Shown here: in pieces, positions 25,193 to 34,348 of the stretch
Layout of the letters: every line of letters begins with the position of its first letter
Position numbering within the stretch: the first letter of the stretch is position 1
Source: Promicromonospora sp. Populi
GTDB taxonomy: Bacteria; Actinomycetota; Actinomycetes; Actinomycetales; Cellulomonadaceae
Assembly: GCF_041081105.1 (NCBI RefSeq)
Contig: NZ_CP163528.1
Location: forward strand, 2,790,001 to 2,854,000
Reading direction: 5' to 3'
Length of the DNA stretch: 64,000 nt
Notes under the pieces: model-generated
What the model was told of the DNA's origin: nothing
Databases searched by the model: none
Seen by the model: only the letters and a program-made list of their open reading frames with translations
Translations under genes and position numbers: made by a program

Positions 25193-26500
25193 GTGACGAC
25201 GACAACGACGTCCACTCCCACATCACCACCCAGCTTCGCTCCGTCCGGATCTCCCACGGAAGGCTCGGCACTCGCTACAGCGCACGCCCAGCTCGCCACG
25301 GCGGCGGAGATCCTCGGTTACGACGACGGCCTGCACCGGATGCTCGCCACACCACGGCGTGAGATCCACGTCGCGGTGCCGCTGCGTCGCGACACCGGCG
25401 AGACCGTCCTGTTCCACGGCTTCCGCGTGCAGCACAACGTGAGCCTCGGTCCGGGCAAGGGTGGTCTGCGTTACCACCCCTCGGTCGACGTCGACGAGGT
25501 GCGGGCACTGGCCATGTGGATGACCTGGAAGTGTGCGGTGGTCAACCTGCCGTACGGTGGCGCCAAGGGCGGCGTCGCCATCGACCCCCGCGCCTACTCC
25601 CAGTCCGAGCTGGAGCGCGTGACCCGCCGGTACACGTCGGAGATCATGCCGATGATCGGCCCGGACACCGACATCATGGCCCCCGACATGGGCACCGACG
25701 CCCAGACGATGGCCTGGGTGATGGACACCTACTCGGTCAACCGCGGGTACACCATCCCGGCAGTCGTCACGGGTAAGCCCCTGGCGGTCGGCGGCTCGCT
25801 GGGCCGCGGCACCGCGACGTCGGCGGGCATCGTGCACGTCACGAACTCCGCGCTCGCCGAGGCAGGCATCGCCCTGGGCGACGTGTCCGTCGCCATCCAG
25901 GGCTTCGGCAAGGTCGGTTCGCACGCGGCGGAGATCTTCGCTGCGCGCGGCGCGCGCGTCGTCGCCGTCAGCGACCAGTACGGCGGCATCCGGGCGGACG
26001 ACGGCCTCGACGTGCCCCGGCTCATGGAGCACGTGCAGCGCACGGGCTCGGTCGTGGGCTTCGCCGACTCGGACCCGGTCTCCAACACGGATCTGCTGGG
26101 GCTCGACGTCGACGTGCTGGTCCCGGCCGCGATCGAGGGTGTGCTCGACGAGACCACCGCCAGCACCGTCAAGGCCCGCTGGGTGGTCGAGGGCGCCAAC
26201 GGCCCGACGACGGCGGCGGGTGACGCCCTGCTCGCGAAGAACGACGTGACAGTGGTCCCGGACGTTCTCGCCAACGCGGGCGGCGTGGTCGTCTCCTACT
26301 TCGAGTGGGTCCAGGCGAACCAGACGTACTGGTGGACCGAGCAGGAGATCGCAGACAAGCTGGAGCACCGCATGACCACCGCGTTCGGCGAGGTCTCCGC
26401 GCTGGCCAAGCGCGAAGGCCTGTCGCTGCGCGACGCAGCGCTCGTGATCGGCGTCAAGCGGGTCGCCGAGGCCCACCAGATCCGGGGCCTCTACCCCTGA
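25193..26500 (+). CDS. gdhA: Glu/Leu/Phe/Val dehydrogenase, probable glutamate dehydrogenase
   Basis: A 435-residue cytosolic enzyme interconverting glutamate and 2-oxoglutarate with NAD(P). Substrate block GPGKGGLRYHP, catalytic Lys125 in PYGGAKGGV, and the DIMAPDMGTDAQTMAWVMDTYS stretch are present in part or whole. The Rossmann domain carries the GFGKVGS fingerprint, and the C-terminus NAGGVVVSYFEWVQ is typical of the family. The first 25 residues are a Thr/Pro/Ser-rich tail with no counterpart in most homologues. GTG start with GGAGGA 5 nt upstream. It links functionally to putA and the alanine dehydrogenase in the window. A 60-bp palindrome follows. Confidence 0.93.
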   Translation: MTTTTTSTPTSPPSFAPSGSPTEGSALATAHAQLATAAEILGYDDGLHRMLATPRREIHVAVPLRRDTGETVLFHGFRVQHNVSLGPGKGGLRYHPSVDVDEVRALAMWMTWKCAVVNLPYGGAKGGVAIDPRAYSQSELERVTRRYTSEIMPMIGPDTDIMAPDMGTDAQTMAWVMDTYSVNRGYTIPAVVTGKPLAVGGSLGRGTATSAGIVHVTNSALAEAGIALGDVSVAIQGFGKVGSHAAEIFAARGARVVAVSDQYGGIRADDGLDVPRLMEHVQRTGSVVGFADSDPVSNTDLLGLDVDVLVPAAIEGVLDETTASTVKARWVVEGANGPTTAAGDALLAKNDVTVVPDVLANAGGVVVSYFEWVQANQTYWWTEQEIADKLEHRMTTAFGEVSALAKREGLSLRDAALVIGVKRVAEAHQIRGLYP

Positions 26501-26534
26501 CGCGCAGCTGAGGCTCGGCTCGGCCGAGTCCGCT

Positions 26535-26594
26535 TTGAGAACGACTTTGGGGTACCGATTCGACGTCGAATCGGTACCCCAAAGTCGTTCTCAA
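26535..26594. terminator. 60-bp perfect palindrome after gdhA
   Basis: Two 30-bp arms (26535-26564 and 26565-26594) are exactly complementary with no loop; the left arm starts TTGAGAACGACTTTGGGG and the centre is GAC/GTC. It lies 35 nt after the gdhA stop and 47 nt before the next gene, both rightward. There is no T-run, so it is at best a loop-poor terminator; it may instead be a mobile repeat. Confidence 0.75.
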
Positions 26595-26641
26595 GACGGA
26601 CCGCCGGTTCCCGGTCCGACGGCCTCGCCTAGGCTCGCGGC

Positions 26642-27586
26642 GTGGATGAACTTGTCGCGCGGCTGCGCGCTGCCGGCTGTGTCTTCGCCGAGGACGAGGC
26701 GCGGATCCTCACCGAGGCCGCCGGCGGCGACGCTGCGCGCCTCGAAGAGCTGACCGCCGCGCGCGTCCGCGGGCTGCCCTTGGAGCACCTCGTCGGCTGG
26801 GCCGAGCTCGACGGCCGCCGCTGGCTCGTGGCGCCCGGCGTATTCGTGCCGCGGCAACGCTCGGAGCTGCTCGTTCGAGAAGCGGCAGAACGTGCGGTGG
26901 CGGGTGCGACCGGCACGTCGGGTGCGACCGGCACGTCGGGTGCGACCGGCACGGTCAGCACGGACGACGGCGGGACAGGCGCCGGTCGCGTGCTCCTGGT
27001 CGACCTGTGCTGCGGGTGCGGCGCGCTTGGCGGCGCGGTCGCGGCTCGCCTCCTAGTTGCGGGGCATGACGTCGAGGTGCACGCAGCCGACGTCGACCCG
27101 GCAGCCGTGACCTGCGCGCACGACAACCTCAAGGCGCTGGCCGACAACGCTCCCAGCGCATCACGTGTTCTCGCTCCGCCGGGGCGCTCCCCGGAGACCC
27201 CGGAGCGCGGCCGGCTCACGGCGCACACCTACACGGGCGAGCTCGCCCAGCCGCTCCCGGCCGACGTGTGGGGGCGCGTCGACGTCGTCGTCGCGAACGC
27301 GCCCTATGTGCCGACCGAGGCGATCGGGATGATGCCGCCCGAGGCCCGCGAGCACGAGCCGCACGCAGCCCTCGACGGCGGGGACGACGGACTAGCGATC
27401 CTGCGCCGCGTGATCAACCTGGCCCCGGCCCTCCTGCGCCCGGGCGGCCACCTGCTTGTCGAGACGGGCGAGACCCAGGTGAGCGCCGCCGTCGAACACA
27501 TGACGACAGCCGGGCTGATCGCGACCGTCCTGACGGACGACGACCTGGGCGCGACGGCCCTGCTAGCCACCCGCCCCCGGACCTGA
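26642..27586 (+). CDS. HemK/PrmC-like protein-glutamine N5-methyltransferase paralogue
   Basis: A 314-residue SAM-dependent methyltransferase. The N-terminal helical domain (RLRAAGCVFAEDEARIL, GLPLEHLVGWAEL) leads to FVPRQRSELLV, as in PrmC. SAM motif I is LVDLCCGCGALGGAV near residue 120. The active-site NPPY is NAPYVP here, followed by EAIGMMPPEAREHEPHAAL. This variant marks the 'putative protein N5-glutamine methyltransferase' branch rather than PrmC itself, so the substrate is unsure. A 16-residue Gly-Ala-Thr repeat (26903-26954) sits between the lead and SAM domains. GTG start with no strong RBS. Confidence 0.8.
   Translation: MDELVARLRAAGCVFAEDEARILTEAAGGDAARLEELTAARVRGLPLEHLVGWAELDGRRWLVAPGVFVPRQRSELLVREAAERAVAGATGTSGATGTSGATGTVSTDDGGTGAGRVLLVDLCCGCGALGGAVAARLLVAGHDVEVHAADVDPAAVTCAHDNLKALADNAPSASRVLAPPGRSPETPERGRLTAHTYTGELAQPLPADVWGRVDVVVANAPYVPTEAIGMMPPEAREHEPHAALDGGDDGLAILRRVINLAPALLRPGGHLLVETGETQVSAAVEHMTTAGLIATVLTDDDLGATALLATRPRT
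26903..26954 (+). repeat. in-gene tandem repeat, 18-bp unit
   Basis: Two full copies and most of a third copy of an 18-bp unit (starting GGTGCGACCGGCACG) code G-A-T-G-T-S repeats in the methyltransferase linker. Units are identical, which suggests recent slippage expansion; frame is preserved. Confidence 0.85.
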
Positions 27587-27606
27587 CGACCCGGTCGCCC
27601 AACCCC

Positions 27607-27668
27607 CTTCGAGCCCTAAGTTTCTTCGCTTTCAAGGGCCTCAAAGCGAAGAAACTTAGGGCTCGAAG
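27607..27668. terminator. long hairpin between convergent methyltransferase and chdC
   Basis: Perfect 26-bp arms (27607-27632 starting CTTCGAGCCCTAAG, and 27643-27668) enclose a 10-nt loop. It lies 20 nt after one stop and 27 nt from the other, so it can end transcription from both sides. Its arms are markedly AT-richer than the genes around it. No T-run. Confidence 0.82.
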
Positions 27669-27695
27669 AGAAGCTTCGGACCGCCCGCAGCAGGG

Positions 27696-28445
27696 TTAGC
27701 TCAGGGGTTGGCGGGATGCCCACGACTCCAGGGTGGTGCGGGGGCCCGTGAAGAACGGGATCTCCTCGCGCACGTGGCGGCGGGCCTCGGTCGCGCGCAG
27801 GTCGCGCATCAGGTCGACGATGCGGTGCAGCTCGTCGGCCTCGAACGCGAGGATCCACTCGTAGTCGCCGAGCGCGAACGCCGAGACGGTGTTGGCGCGG
27901 ACGTCCTTGTAGCCTGCGGCCGCCATGCCGTGGTCGCGCAGCATGGTGCGGCGCTCGGCGTCGGGCAGCAGGTACCAGTCGTAGGACCGCACGAACGGGT
28001 AGACGCAGATGTAGCCGCGCGGGGCCTCGCCCGCGAGGAACGCGGGGACGTGCCCGCGGTTGAACTCGGCGGGGCGGTGCAGCGCGGCGACCGACCACAC
28101 GGGCTCCAGCGAGCGGCCCAGCTCGGACGCGCGCAGCCGCTGGTAGGCGCCCTGCACGGCCTCGATCGACGGGCCGTGGGTCCAGAGCATCAGGTCGGCG
28201 TCGGAGCGCAGGCCGCCCACGTCGTACCAGCCTCGGGTCACCAGGTCGCCCTCGGTCGCGGCCGGGTCGGAGCCCCCGCCGACGGCGGCCTCGGCGTCGG
28301 CCACGACCGCCTTGCGCTCGGCCTCGTCGGCCGGGAGAGTCTCCGTCACGGAGAAGACCGAGAACATCGTGTACCGGATGTTGTCGTTGATGGCGGCCGT
28401 GTCGATCTCGTGGCCGGAGTCCCCGTGGACGTGTATGTCGTTCAT
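27696..28445 (-). CDS. chdC: coproheme decarboxylase (HemQ/ChdC)
   Basis: A 249-residue chlorite dismutase-family enzyme that converts coproheme III to heme b with hydrogen peroxide, the last step of the coproporphyrin-dependent route. The conserved [12 protein letters not shown] block contains the catalytic Tyr, and [17 protein letters not shown] and [15 protein letters not shown] are present. The chlorite dismutase Arg is not in its usual place, so true chlorite dismutase activity is unlikely. ATG start. It follows cpfC with a 34-nt gap in one operon, the step order of the pathway. Confidence 0.95.
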   Translation of the reverse strand: MNDIHVHGDSGHEIDTAAINDNIRYTMFSVFSVTETLPADEAERKAVVADAEAAVGGGSDPAATEGDLVTRGWYDVGGLRSDADLMLWTHGPSIEAVQGAYQRLRASELGRSLEPVWSVAALHRPAEFNRGHVPAFLAGEAPRGYICVYPFVRSYDWYLLPDAERRTMLRDHGMAAAGYKDVRANTVSAFALGDYEWILAFEADELHRIVDLMRDLRATEARRHVREEIPFFTGPRTTLESWASRQPLS

Positions 28446-28479
28446 ATGGTGCCTCTCGAACTTGGCCGTCCCGCAGGAC

Positions 28480-29634
28480 TCAGGAGTACAGGTCAGTGCT
28501 GCACAGCGCCGGGATACCGCTCGGCTCGCCGTCGCGGCGCAGGCAGCAGCCCGGCGCGCAGACCGAGCGGAGGGCCGGCAGCGAGCCTACGGTCGCCTCG
28601 GTGACATCTTCGCCGCGGGCCAGCGCCGCGCGCTCCAGCAGCAGGTCCACCAGGCCGCTGACGAAGGGCTCGCGGGTGCCCACCGTGCCGGCCCGCACGG
28701 CGGTCATGCCGAGGCCGTCCGCGGTGGCCAGCGCCTCGGTGTCCAGGTCGTACGCCACCTCCATGTGGTCGGAGATGAACCCGATCGGCGACAGGACCAC
28801 GTTGCGCAGGCCGTCGGCCGCGAGGGCCTCCAGGTGGTCGTTCACGTCCGGCTCGAGCCACGGCTGGCTGGGCGGGCCGGACCGTGAGCAGTAGACCAGG
28901 TCCCAGGGCACCTCGTGGCCGAGACGCTCGGCGACCTCCGCGGCGACGACCCCGGCGAGGTCCAGGTGCTGCTCGGAGTACGTGGCGTGCGAGATCCGCG
29001 ACGCCGCCTCCATGGTGTCCGGGATCGAGTGCGTCACGAACACCAGCTTCGCGTCGGCCCCCGAGCCGCCCTTGGCCGCGAGCTCGGCGTACGCCTCGAC
29101 GACGGCGTCGACGTTGGCCCGCACGAAGCCCGGGTGGTTGAAGTAGGCGCGGATCTTGTCGAACTGCACGCCCGTCGAGCCATCGGGGCCGAGCTGTCCG
29201 CGCTTGTCCAGCGTGGTCGCGAGGTCCTCGCGGTACTGGCGGCAGCCCGAGTACGACGAGTAGGCACTGGTCACGAGCGCGACGGCGCGCTGGGCACCCA
29301 GCTTCTCCAGCTCGTCGACGGCGTCGTTCGTGTACGGCGCCCAGTTGCGGTTGCCCCACACGACGGGCAGGTCGATGCCCCGCGTGGCGAGCTCGGCCTC
29401 GAGCGCCGCCTTGAGCGCGAGGTTCTGCTCGTTGATGGGGCTCTTGCCGCCGAACCCGTAGTAGTGCTCGCCCACCTGCTCGAGCCGCTCGTCCGGGATG
29501 CCCTTGCCCGCGGTGACGTTGCGCAGGAACGGCACCACGTCCTCGGGCTGGTTCGGGCCACCGAAGGAGTAGAGCAGCAGGGCGTCGTACGGCGCGGCGT
29601 CGTGCGCCGCAGGCTGGGGGGAGTTCGCGGGCAT
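28480..29634 (-). CDS. cpfC: coproporphyrin III ferrochelatase
   Basis: A 384-residue enzyme inserting Fe2+ into coproporphyrin III; its product feeds ChdC encoded next. It starts with the family pattern [17 protein letters not shown]. The catalytic His is in [10 protein letters not shown] and the catalytic Glu in [18 protein letters not shown] and the C-terminal CAPGCC supply cysteines suited to the [2Fe-2S] cluster seen in actinobacterial ferrochelatases, though the spacing is compact. The ATG at 29634 has GGAAAG 8 nt upstream; a GTG 6 nt earlier is the alternative. A possible operator (GGACGT, 12 nt, ACGTCC) lies at 29688-29711. Confidence 0.94.
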   Translation of the reverse strand: MPANSPQPAAHDAAPYDALLLYSFGGPNQPEDVVPFLRNVTAGKGIPDERLEQVGEHYYGFGGKSPINEQNLALKAALEAELATRGIDLPVVWGNRNWAPYTNDAVDELEKLGAQRAVALVTSAYSSYSGCRQYREDLATTLDKRGQLGPDGSTGVQFDKIRAYFNHPGFVRANVDAVVEAYAELAAKGGSGADAKLVFVTHSIPDTMEAASRISHATYSEQHLDLAGVVAAEVAERLGHEVPWDLVYCSRSGPPSQPWLEPDVNDHLEALAADGLRNVVLSPIGFISDHMEVAYDLDTEALATADGLGMTAVRAGTVGTREPFVSGLVDLLLERAALARGEDVTEATVGSLPALRSVCAPGCCLRRDGEPSGIPALCSTDLYS

Positions 29635-29767
29635 GCCCACATCTTTCCACCGTCGCGGGCGCCGCTCCGCCCGAAGAGAGGCGAACGGGACGTGACATCG
29701 ATGCGACGTCCTGTCAGAACAGCCCGCACGTGCCGGACCGCGGGCCAGTGACCTGTAGGTCGGACAC

Positions 29768-30646
29768 TCACCGCCCGGCGTGCACGTTTCCCGTCCGCAG
29801 GCGCTCCCGCAGGCCGGGGAGCGCGTCGACCAGGCTCGACGGCGCCGGGTTCCGGGTCACCATCGAGAGCGTCACCCGTCCGCGAGTCGGCGCGGGCACG
29901 GTCCGGTCGCCCGGCGCGGCATACCAGCGCGCCACCATGTCGGGCACGACGGCGGCGCAGCGCCGCTCGCGTGCCGTCCGCACCGCCGCCTCCGCGGTTG
30001 CTCCGGGCCGAGCGTGCGCACCGAGCTCGGTGAGCCGCCGGTGCAGGGCGTCGGCCGTGAGATCCAGCGGGCAGTAGATCACGGTCTGCCCGCTGTAGGG
30101 GCGCCGGCCCGCGCTGGGTCCGGGGGCGCCGTCGGGCAGCAGTGTGACCAGGTCGTGGCGACCCACCTCCGTGACCAGCAGGCCGCGCGCGATCGGGACC
30201 TGCTTCGCTATCGACACGAACGCTGCGTCGAGCGTGCCCCGCTCCACCCACTCCAGCAGCCGGGGCCCGTGCTCCACCTCCGGCTGCACCACTACGTCGT
30301 CGAGCAGCACGTCGAGCGCCGCGAACAGCGTGCCCGCGATGCTCGGGAACGCCCCGACCGAAACGGTGCGCGACTGCGCCGCCGACAACGTCCGCTCGAC
30401 GATCGCGCCCAGGTGGTCGAGCACGTGCGCCGCCTGCTCGCAGAACTCTCGCCCCGCCGCCGTCGGCCGCGCGCCAGTGGTGTCCCGGTCGAAGAGCGGG
30501 ACCCCCACACGGCGCTCCAGCGCGGAGAGCCGCTGGCTCGCGGACGGCTGGCTGACCAACAGCTCACGCGCGGCGGCACCCAGCGAGCCGTGCCGCGCGA
30601 CGGCATCGACCAGGCGAAGGTCGTCGACCGCTGGGTATGAGCTCAT
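29768..30646 (-). CDS. LysR-family regulator, ArgP/LysG-like
   Basis: A 292-residue LysR protein. The HTH is VDAVARHGSLGAAARELLVSQPSASQRLSALER within residues 13-45, followed by the linker FDRDTTGARPTAAGREF and a ligand-binding domain in two lobes. ArgP/LysG regulators usually control a basic amino acid exporter of the LysE type. Here the divergent neighbour, 72 nt away, is an MFS transporter, the likely target. ATG at 30646. Confidence 0.88.
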   Translation of the reverse strand: MSSYPAVDDLRLVDAVARHGSLGAAARELLVSQPSASQRLSALERRVGVPLFDRDTTGARPTAAGREFCEQAAHVLDHLGAIVERTLSAAQSRTVSVGAFPSIAGTLFAALDVLLDDVVVQPEVEHGPRLLEWVERGTLDAAFVSIAKQVPIARGLLVTEVGRHDLVTLLPDGAPGPSAGRRPYSGQTVIYCPLDLTADALHRRLTELGAHARPGATAEAAVRTARERRCAAVVPDMVARWYAAPGDRTVPAPTRGRVTLSMVTRNPAPSSLVDALPGLRERLRTGNVHAGR

Positions 30647-30718
30647 AGCCCCAGGTTATGTCGAGCCGTCTGCGATCGACACCTACCGGGCGCTCCGGGA
30701 GGCCCGCAGGATGGCGCT

Positions 30719-31990
30719 GTGCGCCACCCACACCTCGTCACGCTGACCGCCACGACCTTCGTCACCTGGACCGGCCAGCGCATCACCGCCGTCGCGCTGC
30801 CGCTGGTCGCGCTCGATCAGACGGGCGACGCCTGGACCACCGGGCTCGTCGGTGGCTTCGCCGGGCTGCCGCTGCTCACCTCCGCGTGGTGGGGACGGCG
30901 GCTGCGGTCGCGCCTGACGTCGGGGCGGTCGCTGGCGCTCGTGCTCGCGATCCAGGTGCTCGGGCTGGTGCTGGTGCCGGTCGCGGCGGCGACCGTCGGC
31001 GTGGGCGCGGTGGTCCTGTGCGCGGCGGGGCTGGTCACAGGCGCGACGGCGGCCATGCTCGCGCCCGCACAGCGCGCCCTGACCGCCGACCTGGCCGAGC
31101 TCCCTGGCAACGCACCCGGCGTCGGCGCCCGGGCGCTGGCCTGGCAGGACCTCGCGCACCGGTCGTCCATGATCTTCGCGCCCGCGCTCGGCGCGTGGTT
31201 GCTGGTCACCTGGGGCGCCGAGCCGCTGCTGTGGTGCGAGGCCGCGGCGGTCGCGCTGAGCGCGGCGGCGATGCTGACCGTCCCGGCCGCCTCAACTTCG
31301 GCGGCGGCGGAACCTGACGAGACCGTACCGGCCGAACCCGCGCCGTCCGTGCGCGCCGTGCTGCGGGCCCACCCCGACCTGGCGGTCGGCATCGGGCTTG
31401 CGGGGATCGGCGGCATCACCTGGTTCGCCTTCACGCTGGGCCTTGCGCTGCTCGGCGCCGAGCTCGACCGGCCGGGCGAGCTGATCGCGGCCGGCATGGC
31501 GGGCTACGGCGCCGCGACCGTCGGTGTGTCCTTCGTCGTGCCACTCGTGGTGCACCGGGTGCCGCGCATCCCGGCGATCCTCGTCTCGTGGGTGATGCTC
31601 GGGGTCGCGTACCTGGCGCTGCCGCTGGCCGCGCCGAACCTGCTCGCGGTCGGCCTGGTGTCCGCCGTCGGCGGCCTGACCATGCCGTTCGGGATCGCGG
31701 CGCTCAATGCGCTCATCGTGGATCGGACGACGGGCGCCGAGCGCCGGACCGCGTTCACCGCGGAGACGGTGCTGCACAACGGCGGCGCCTCGGCGGGGCT
31801 GCTCGTGGGCGGGGCCCTGATCGGGGCGTTCGGCGCCGGACCGATCCTGGTGGTGACCGGCCTGATCCAGGTGATCGCGGCTGTCGCGGCGGCGCTGTGG
31901 CTGAAGTCGGCAGGTTCCGGTGTGGTCGGCAGTTGGCATCGAGATCGGTCCAGCGCTGGACCGATCTCGATGCCAACTGCCGACCGGTGA
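30719..31990 (+). CDS. MFS transporter
   Basis: A 423-residue major facilitator with about 11-12 membrane segments and a central loop (residues about 185-215, ASTSAAAEPDETVPAEPAPS). The N-terminal half has TGQRITAVALPLVALDQTG, typical of the MFS_3/EntS-like exporters. Substrate is unknown; the divergent LysR gene may control it. GTG start at the family N-terminus. Its last 22 codons are encoded by a 62-bp palindrome, so the tail (GSWHRDRSSAGPISMPTADR) is probably not native to the family. It ends 1 nt from the convergent glycerate kinase stop. Confidence 0.88.
   Translation: MRHPHLVTLTATTFVTWTGQRITAVALPLVALDQTGDAWTTGLVGGFAGLPLLTSAWWGRRLRSRLTSGRSLALVLAIQVLGLVLVPVAAATVGVGAVVLCAAGLVTGATAAMLAPAQRALTADLAELPGNAPGVGARALAWQDLAHRSSMIFAPALGAWLLVTWGAEPLLWCEAAAVALSAAAMLTVPAASTSAAAEPDETVPAEPAPSVRAVLRAHPDLAVGIGLAGIGGITWFAFTLGLALLGAELDRPGELIAAGMAGYGAATVGVSFVVPLVVHRVPRIPAILVSWVMLGVAYLALPLAAPNLLAVGLVSAVGGLTMPFGIAALNALIVDRTTGAERRTAFTAETVLHNGGASAGLLVGGALIGAFGAGPILVVTGLIQVIAAVAAALWLKSAGSGVVGSWHRDRSSAGPISMPTADR
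31924..31985. terminator. 62-bp perfect palindrome inside the MFS 3' end
   Basis: Two 31-bp arms (31924-31954 starting GGTCGGCAGTTGGC, and 31955-31985) are exactly complementary without loop. The palindrome is inside coding sequence of the MFS gene and abuts the convergent glycerate kinase stop. AACTGCCGACCG at its right end is repeated 21 nt further on, inside the kinase gene end. It may terminate both genes. Confidence 0.82.
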
Positions 31991-31991
31991 G

Positions 31992-33149
31992 TCAAACTGC
32001 CGACCGCGCGGCGGTGGCCAGGCTCGTGACGGCGGCGGCCAGGTCGCGCAGGCGGGGCGCCGTGCGTGAGATCAGGCTGTCCAGGTCGACCGGGCCGGGC
32101 GCGATCGAGAACGCCGCGGCGATCCCGGCGGCACGCGCCTGCGCCTCCGGGAGCAGCACCTGGCCGGCCAGCACCACGACGGGCGGCCGGGTCGGGGACG
32201 CGGCGGCGAGGCGTGCGACGCCGTCGGCCACTTTGCCGCCCAGCGACTGGGAGTCGAAGGACCCCTCCCCCGTGATCACCAGGTCGGCGTCCGCGAGCGC
32301 GGCAGGCAGGCCCACGGCTTCGGCGACGAGGACCGCCCCGGGGGTGGTCTCGGCGCCGAGCACGGCGATCAGGCCGGCGGGGACACCGCCCGCCGCGCCG
32401 GCGCCAGGGAGCTCGGCCACCGTGACACCGGTCTCTTGCAACAGCACCCCGGCCCAGTGCCGCAGCGCGTCGTCGAGGTAGTCGGCCGTGCCGTCGCGCG
32501 CGCCCTTCTGCGGCCCGAACACCTGAGCCGCGCCGTGCTCGCCCACGAGCGGGTTCGTGACGTCGACGGCGAGCCGCCAGCGCACCTCGCGCGCCCGCGG
32601 GTGCAGCCCGGACAGGTCGAGGGAAGCCACCGAGGCGAGTCCTTCCCCGCCGTCGGGCACCTGCTCGCCGTCGGTGCCGAGGAGGCGGGCGCCCAGGCTG
32701 GTCAGGATGCCGGATCCGCCGTCGGTGGAGGCCGAGCCACCCAGGCAGAGGATGATCTCCGCGACACCGGCGTCGAGCGCAGCGAGCGCCAGGTCTCCGG
32801 TGCCGCGCGTGTGCGCGTGCAACGGCTGCAGGGGCGCGTCGGCCACACCTGGCAGGCCGCTGGCCTCGGCGAGCTCGACCACCGCGGTGTGCCCGTCGGG
32901 CGAGACCGCCCACCGGGCCGTCGTCGGCCGGCCGATCGCGTCCACCGTCTCGGTGAACAGCGCTTCCCCGCCCCAGACGGCGAGCAGCGCGTCGAGGGTG
33001 CCCTCACCGCCGTCGGCCATGGGCAGGCGTGTCACGACGGCGTCCGGGGCGGCGTCCAGCACCCCGTCCGCGACCGCGGACGCTACCTCGGCAGCGGACA
33101 GGCTGCCCTTGAACGAGTCGGGGCAGACGACGACGCGCAGCGGCTTCAC
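31992..33149 (-). CDS. glxK: glycerate kinase
   Basis: A 385-residue family I glycerate kinase that phosphorylates D-glycerate, for glyoxylate or serine-derived carbon use. It begins VVVCPDSFKGSLSAAEVASA, with MADGGEGT, then LCLGGSASTDGGSG and DLVITGEGSFDSQSLGGK, all family hallmarks. GTG start at 33149, giving the exact family N-terminus; the much longer open frame upstream is antisense-like shadow inside ald. It follows ald with 26 nt between and may be co-transcribed. Confidence 0.94.
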   Translation of the reverse strand: MKPLRVVVCPDSFKGSLSAAEVASAVADGVLDAAPDAVVTRLPMADGGEGTLDALLAVWGGEALFTETVDAIGRPTTARWAVSPDGHTAVVELAEASGLPGVADAPLQPLHAHTRGTGDLALAALDAGVAEIILCLGGSASTDGGSGILTSLGARLLGTDGEQVPDGGEGLASVASLDLSGLHPRAREVRWRLAVDVTNPLVGEHGAAQVFGPQKGARDGTADYLDDALRHWAGVLLQETGVTVAELPGAGAAGGVPAGLIAVLGAETTPGAVLVAEAVGLPAALADADLVITGEGSFDSQSLGGKVADGVARLAAASPTRPPVVVLAGQVLLPEAQARAAGIAAAFSIAPGPVDLDSLISRTAPRLRDLAAAVTSLATAARSAV

Positions 33150-33175
33150 GCGCCGATCGTAGGCTGTGGGAGGCG

Positions 33176-34294
33176 TCAGGCAGCCAGAATTTCGGCGACC
33201 GGGACGAAGTCGGCGCCCAGCGCGGCGGCGACGCCCGGGTTGGTGATGCGCCCCGCGTGCGTGCTCAGGCCGCCGGCGAGCGCCGCGTCGGCACGCATCG
33301 CGTCCCGCCAGCCCTTGTCCGCGAGCGCGACGACGTACGGCAGGGTCGCGTTGGTCAGCGCGCGCGTCGAGGTCGCGGGTACGGCCCCGGGCATGTTCGC
33401 GACGCAGTAGTAGAGGGTGTCGTGGACCGCGAAGGTCGGGGCGTCGTGCGTGGTGGGGTGGGAGTGCTCGAAGCAGCCGCCCTGGTCGATGGCGATGTCG
33501 ACGAGCACGGCGCCCGGCTTCATGGCCTTGACCATGGTGTCGGTCACGAGCTTGGGCGCGGCGGCACCGGGGACGAGGACGGACCCGATGACGAGGTCGG
33601 CGGACTCGACCTGCTCCGCCAGCTCGTAGGCGGTGGACACGCGGGTGGCGACGGCGCCGCCGAAGCGGGCCTCGAGCCGGCGCAGGGCGGGCAGGGACAC
33701 GTCGAGGACGGTGACGTCGGCGCCCATGCCGAGCGCGTTCGCGGCCGCGTGCTCGCCGGCGACACCGCCGCCGATCACTACGACCTTCGCCTTGGGGGTG
33801 CCGGGCACGCCGCCCATCAGCACGCCCGTGCCGCCCTGGGGACGCATCAGGTGGTAGGCCCCCACCTGCGCGGACAGCCGCCCGGCGACCTCGCTCATGG
33901 GGCTGAGCAGCGGGAGCGAGCGGTCGGGCAGCTGGACGGTCTCGTACGCGATGGCGGTGGTGCCCGCGGCGAGCAGCGCGTCGGTGCACGGCTTGGACGC
34001 CGCGAGGTGCAGGTAGGTGAAGAGGGTCAGGTCCGGCCGCATGAGCGAGTACTCGGGCTCGATCGGCTCCTTGACCTTGATCAGCAGGTCGGCCGAGCCC
34101 CAGACCTCCTCGGCCGTCTCCACGGTGCGCGCGCCGGCGAGCCGGTACGCGTCGTCGCTGAAGCCGGAGCCCTGCCCCGCACCGGCCTGTACCAGCACGT
34201 TGTGGCCGCGACGGGCCAGCTCGTGGGCACCGGCGGGCGTGAGCGCGACCCGGCTCTCGTTGTTCTTGATCTCTGTGGGGACGCCGACGTTCAT
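33176..34294 (-). CDS. ald: alanine dehydrogenase
   Basis: A 372-residue NAD-dependent enzyme interconverting alanine and pyruvate plus ammonia. The N-terminus is MNVGVPTEIKNNESRVALTP; the pyruvate-binding Lys is in LIKVKEPIEPE and the catalytic His in YLHLAA. The Rossmann core is VVIGGGVAGEHAAANALGMGA, and the family signature DIAIDQGGCFEHSHPTTHD is present. ATG at 34294, since everything upstream lies in the regulatory spacer. Divergent from a LysR gene with a LysR-type box between. Confidence 0.96.
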   Translation of the reverse strand: MNVGVPTEIKNNESRVALTPAGAHELARRGHNVLVQAGAGQGSGFSDDAYRLAGARTVETAEEVWGSADLLIKVKEPIEPEYSLMRPDLTLFTYLHLAASKPCTDALLAAGTTAIAYETVQLPDRSLPLLSPMSEVAGRLSAQVGAYHLMRPQGGTGVLMGGVPGTPKAKVVVIGGGVAGEHAAANALGMGADVTVLDVSLPALRRLEARFGGAVATRVSTAYELAEQVESADLVIGSVLVPGAAAPKLVTDTMVKAMKPGAVLVDIAIDQGGCFEHSHPTTHDAPTFAVHDTLYYCVANMPGAVPATSTRALTNATLPYVVALADKGWRDAMRADAALAGGLSTHAGRITNPGVAAALGADFVPVAEILAA

Positions 34295-34348
34295 AAGGTG
34301 ACCGTAATCACTCGACGGTGTGCGGGTCCAGATCACGTTCCCGAATAG

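Noticed and set aside
27696..28445. Chlorite dismutase activity for the HemQ-like protein
   Set aside because: The active-site Arg is not where expected, and operon linkage with ferrochelatase favours coproheme decarboxylation.
31951..31958. AGCGCT core inside the 62-bp palindrome as a LacI operator
   Set aside because: It is the palindrome's own centre, lacks the GTGGAAGCGC half-site and is at a gene end rather than a promoter.
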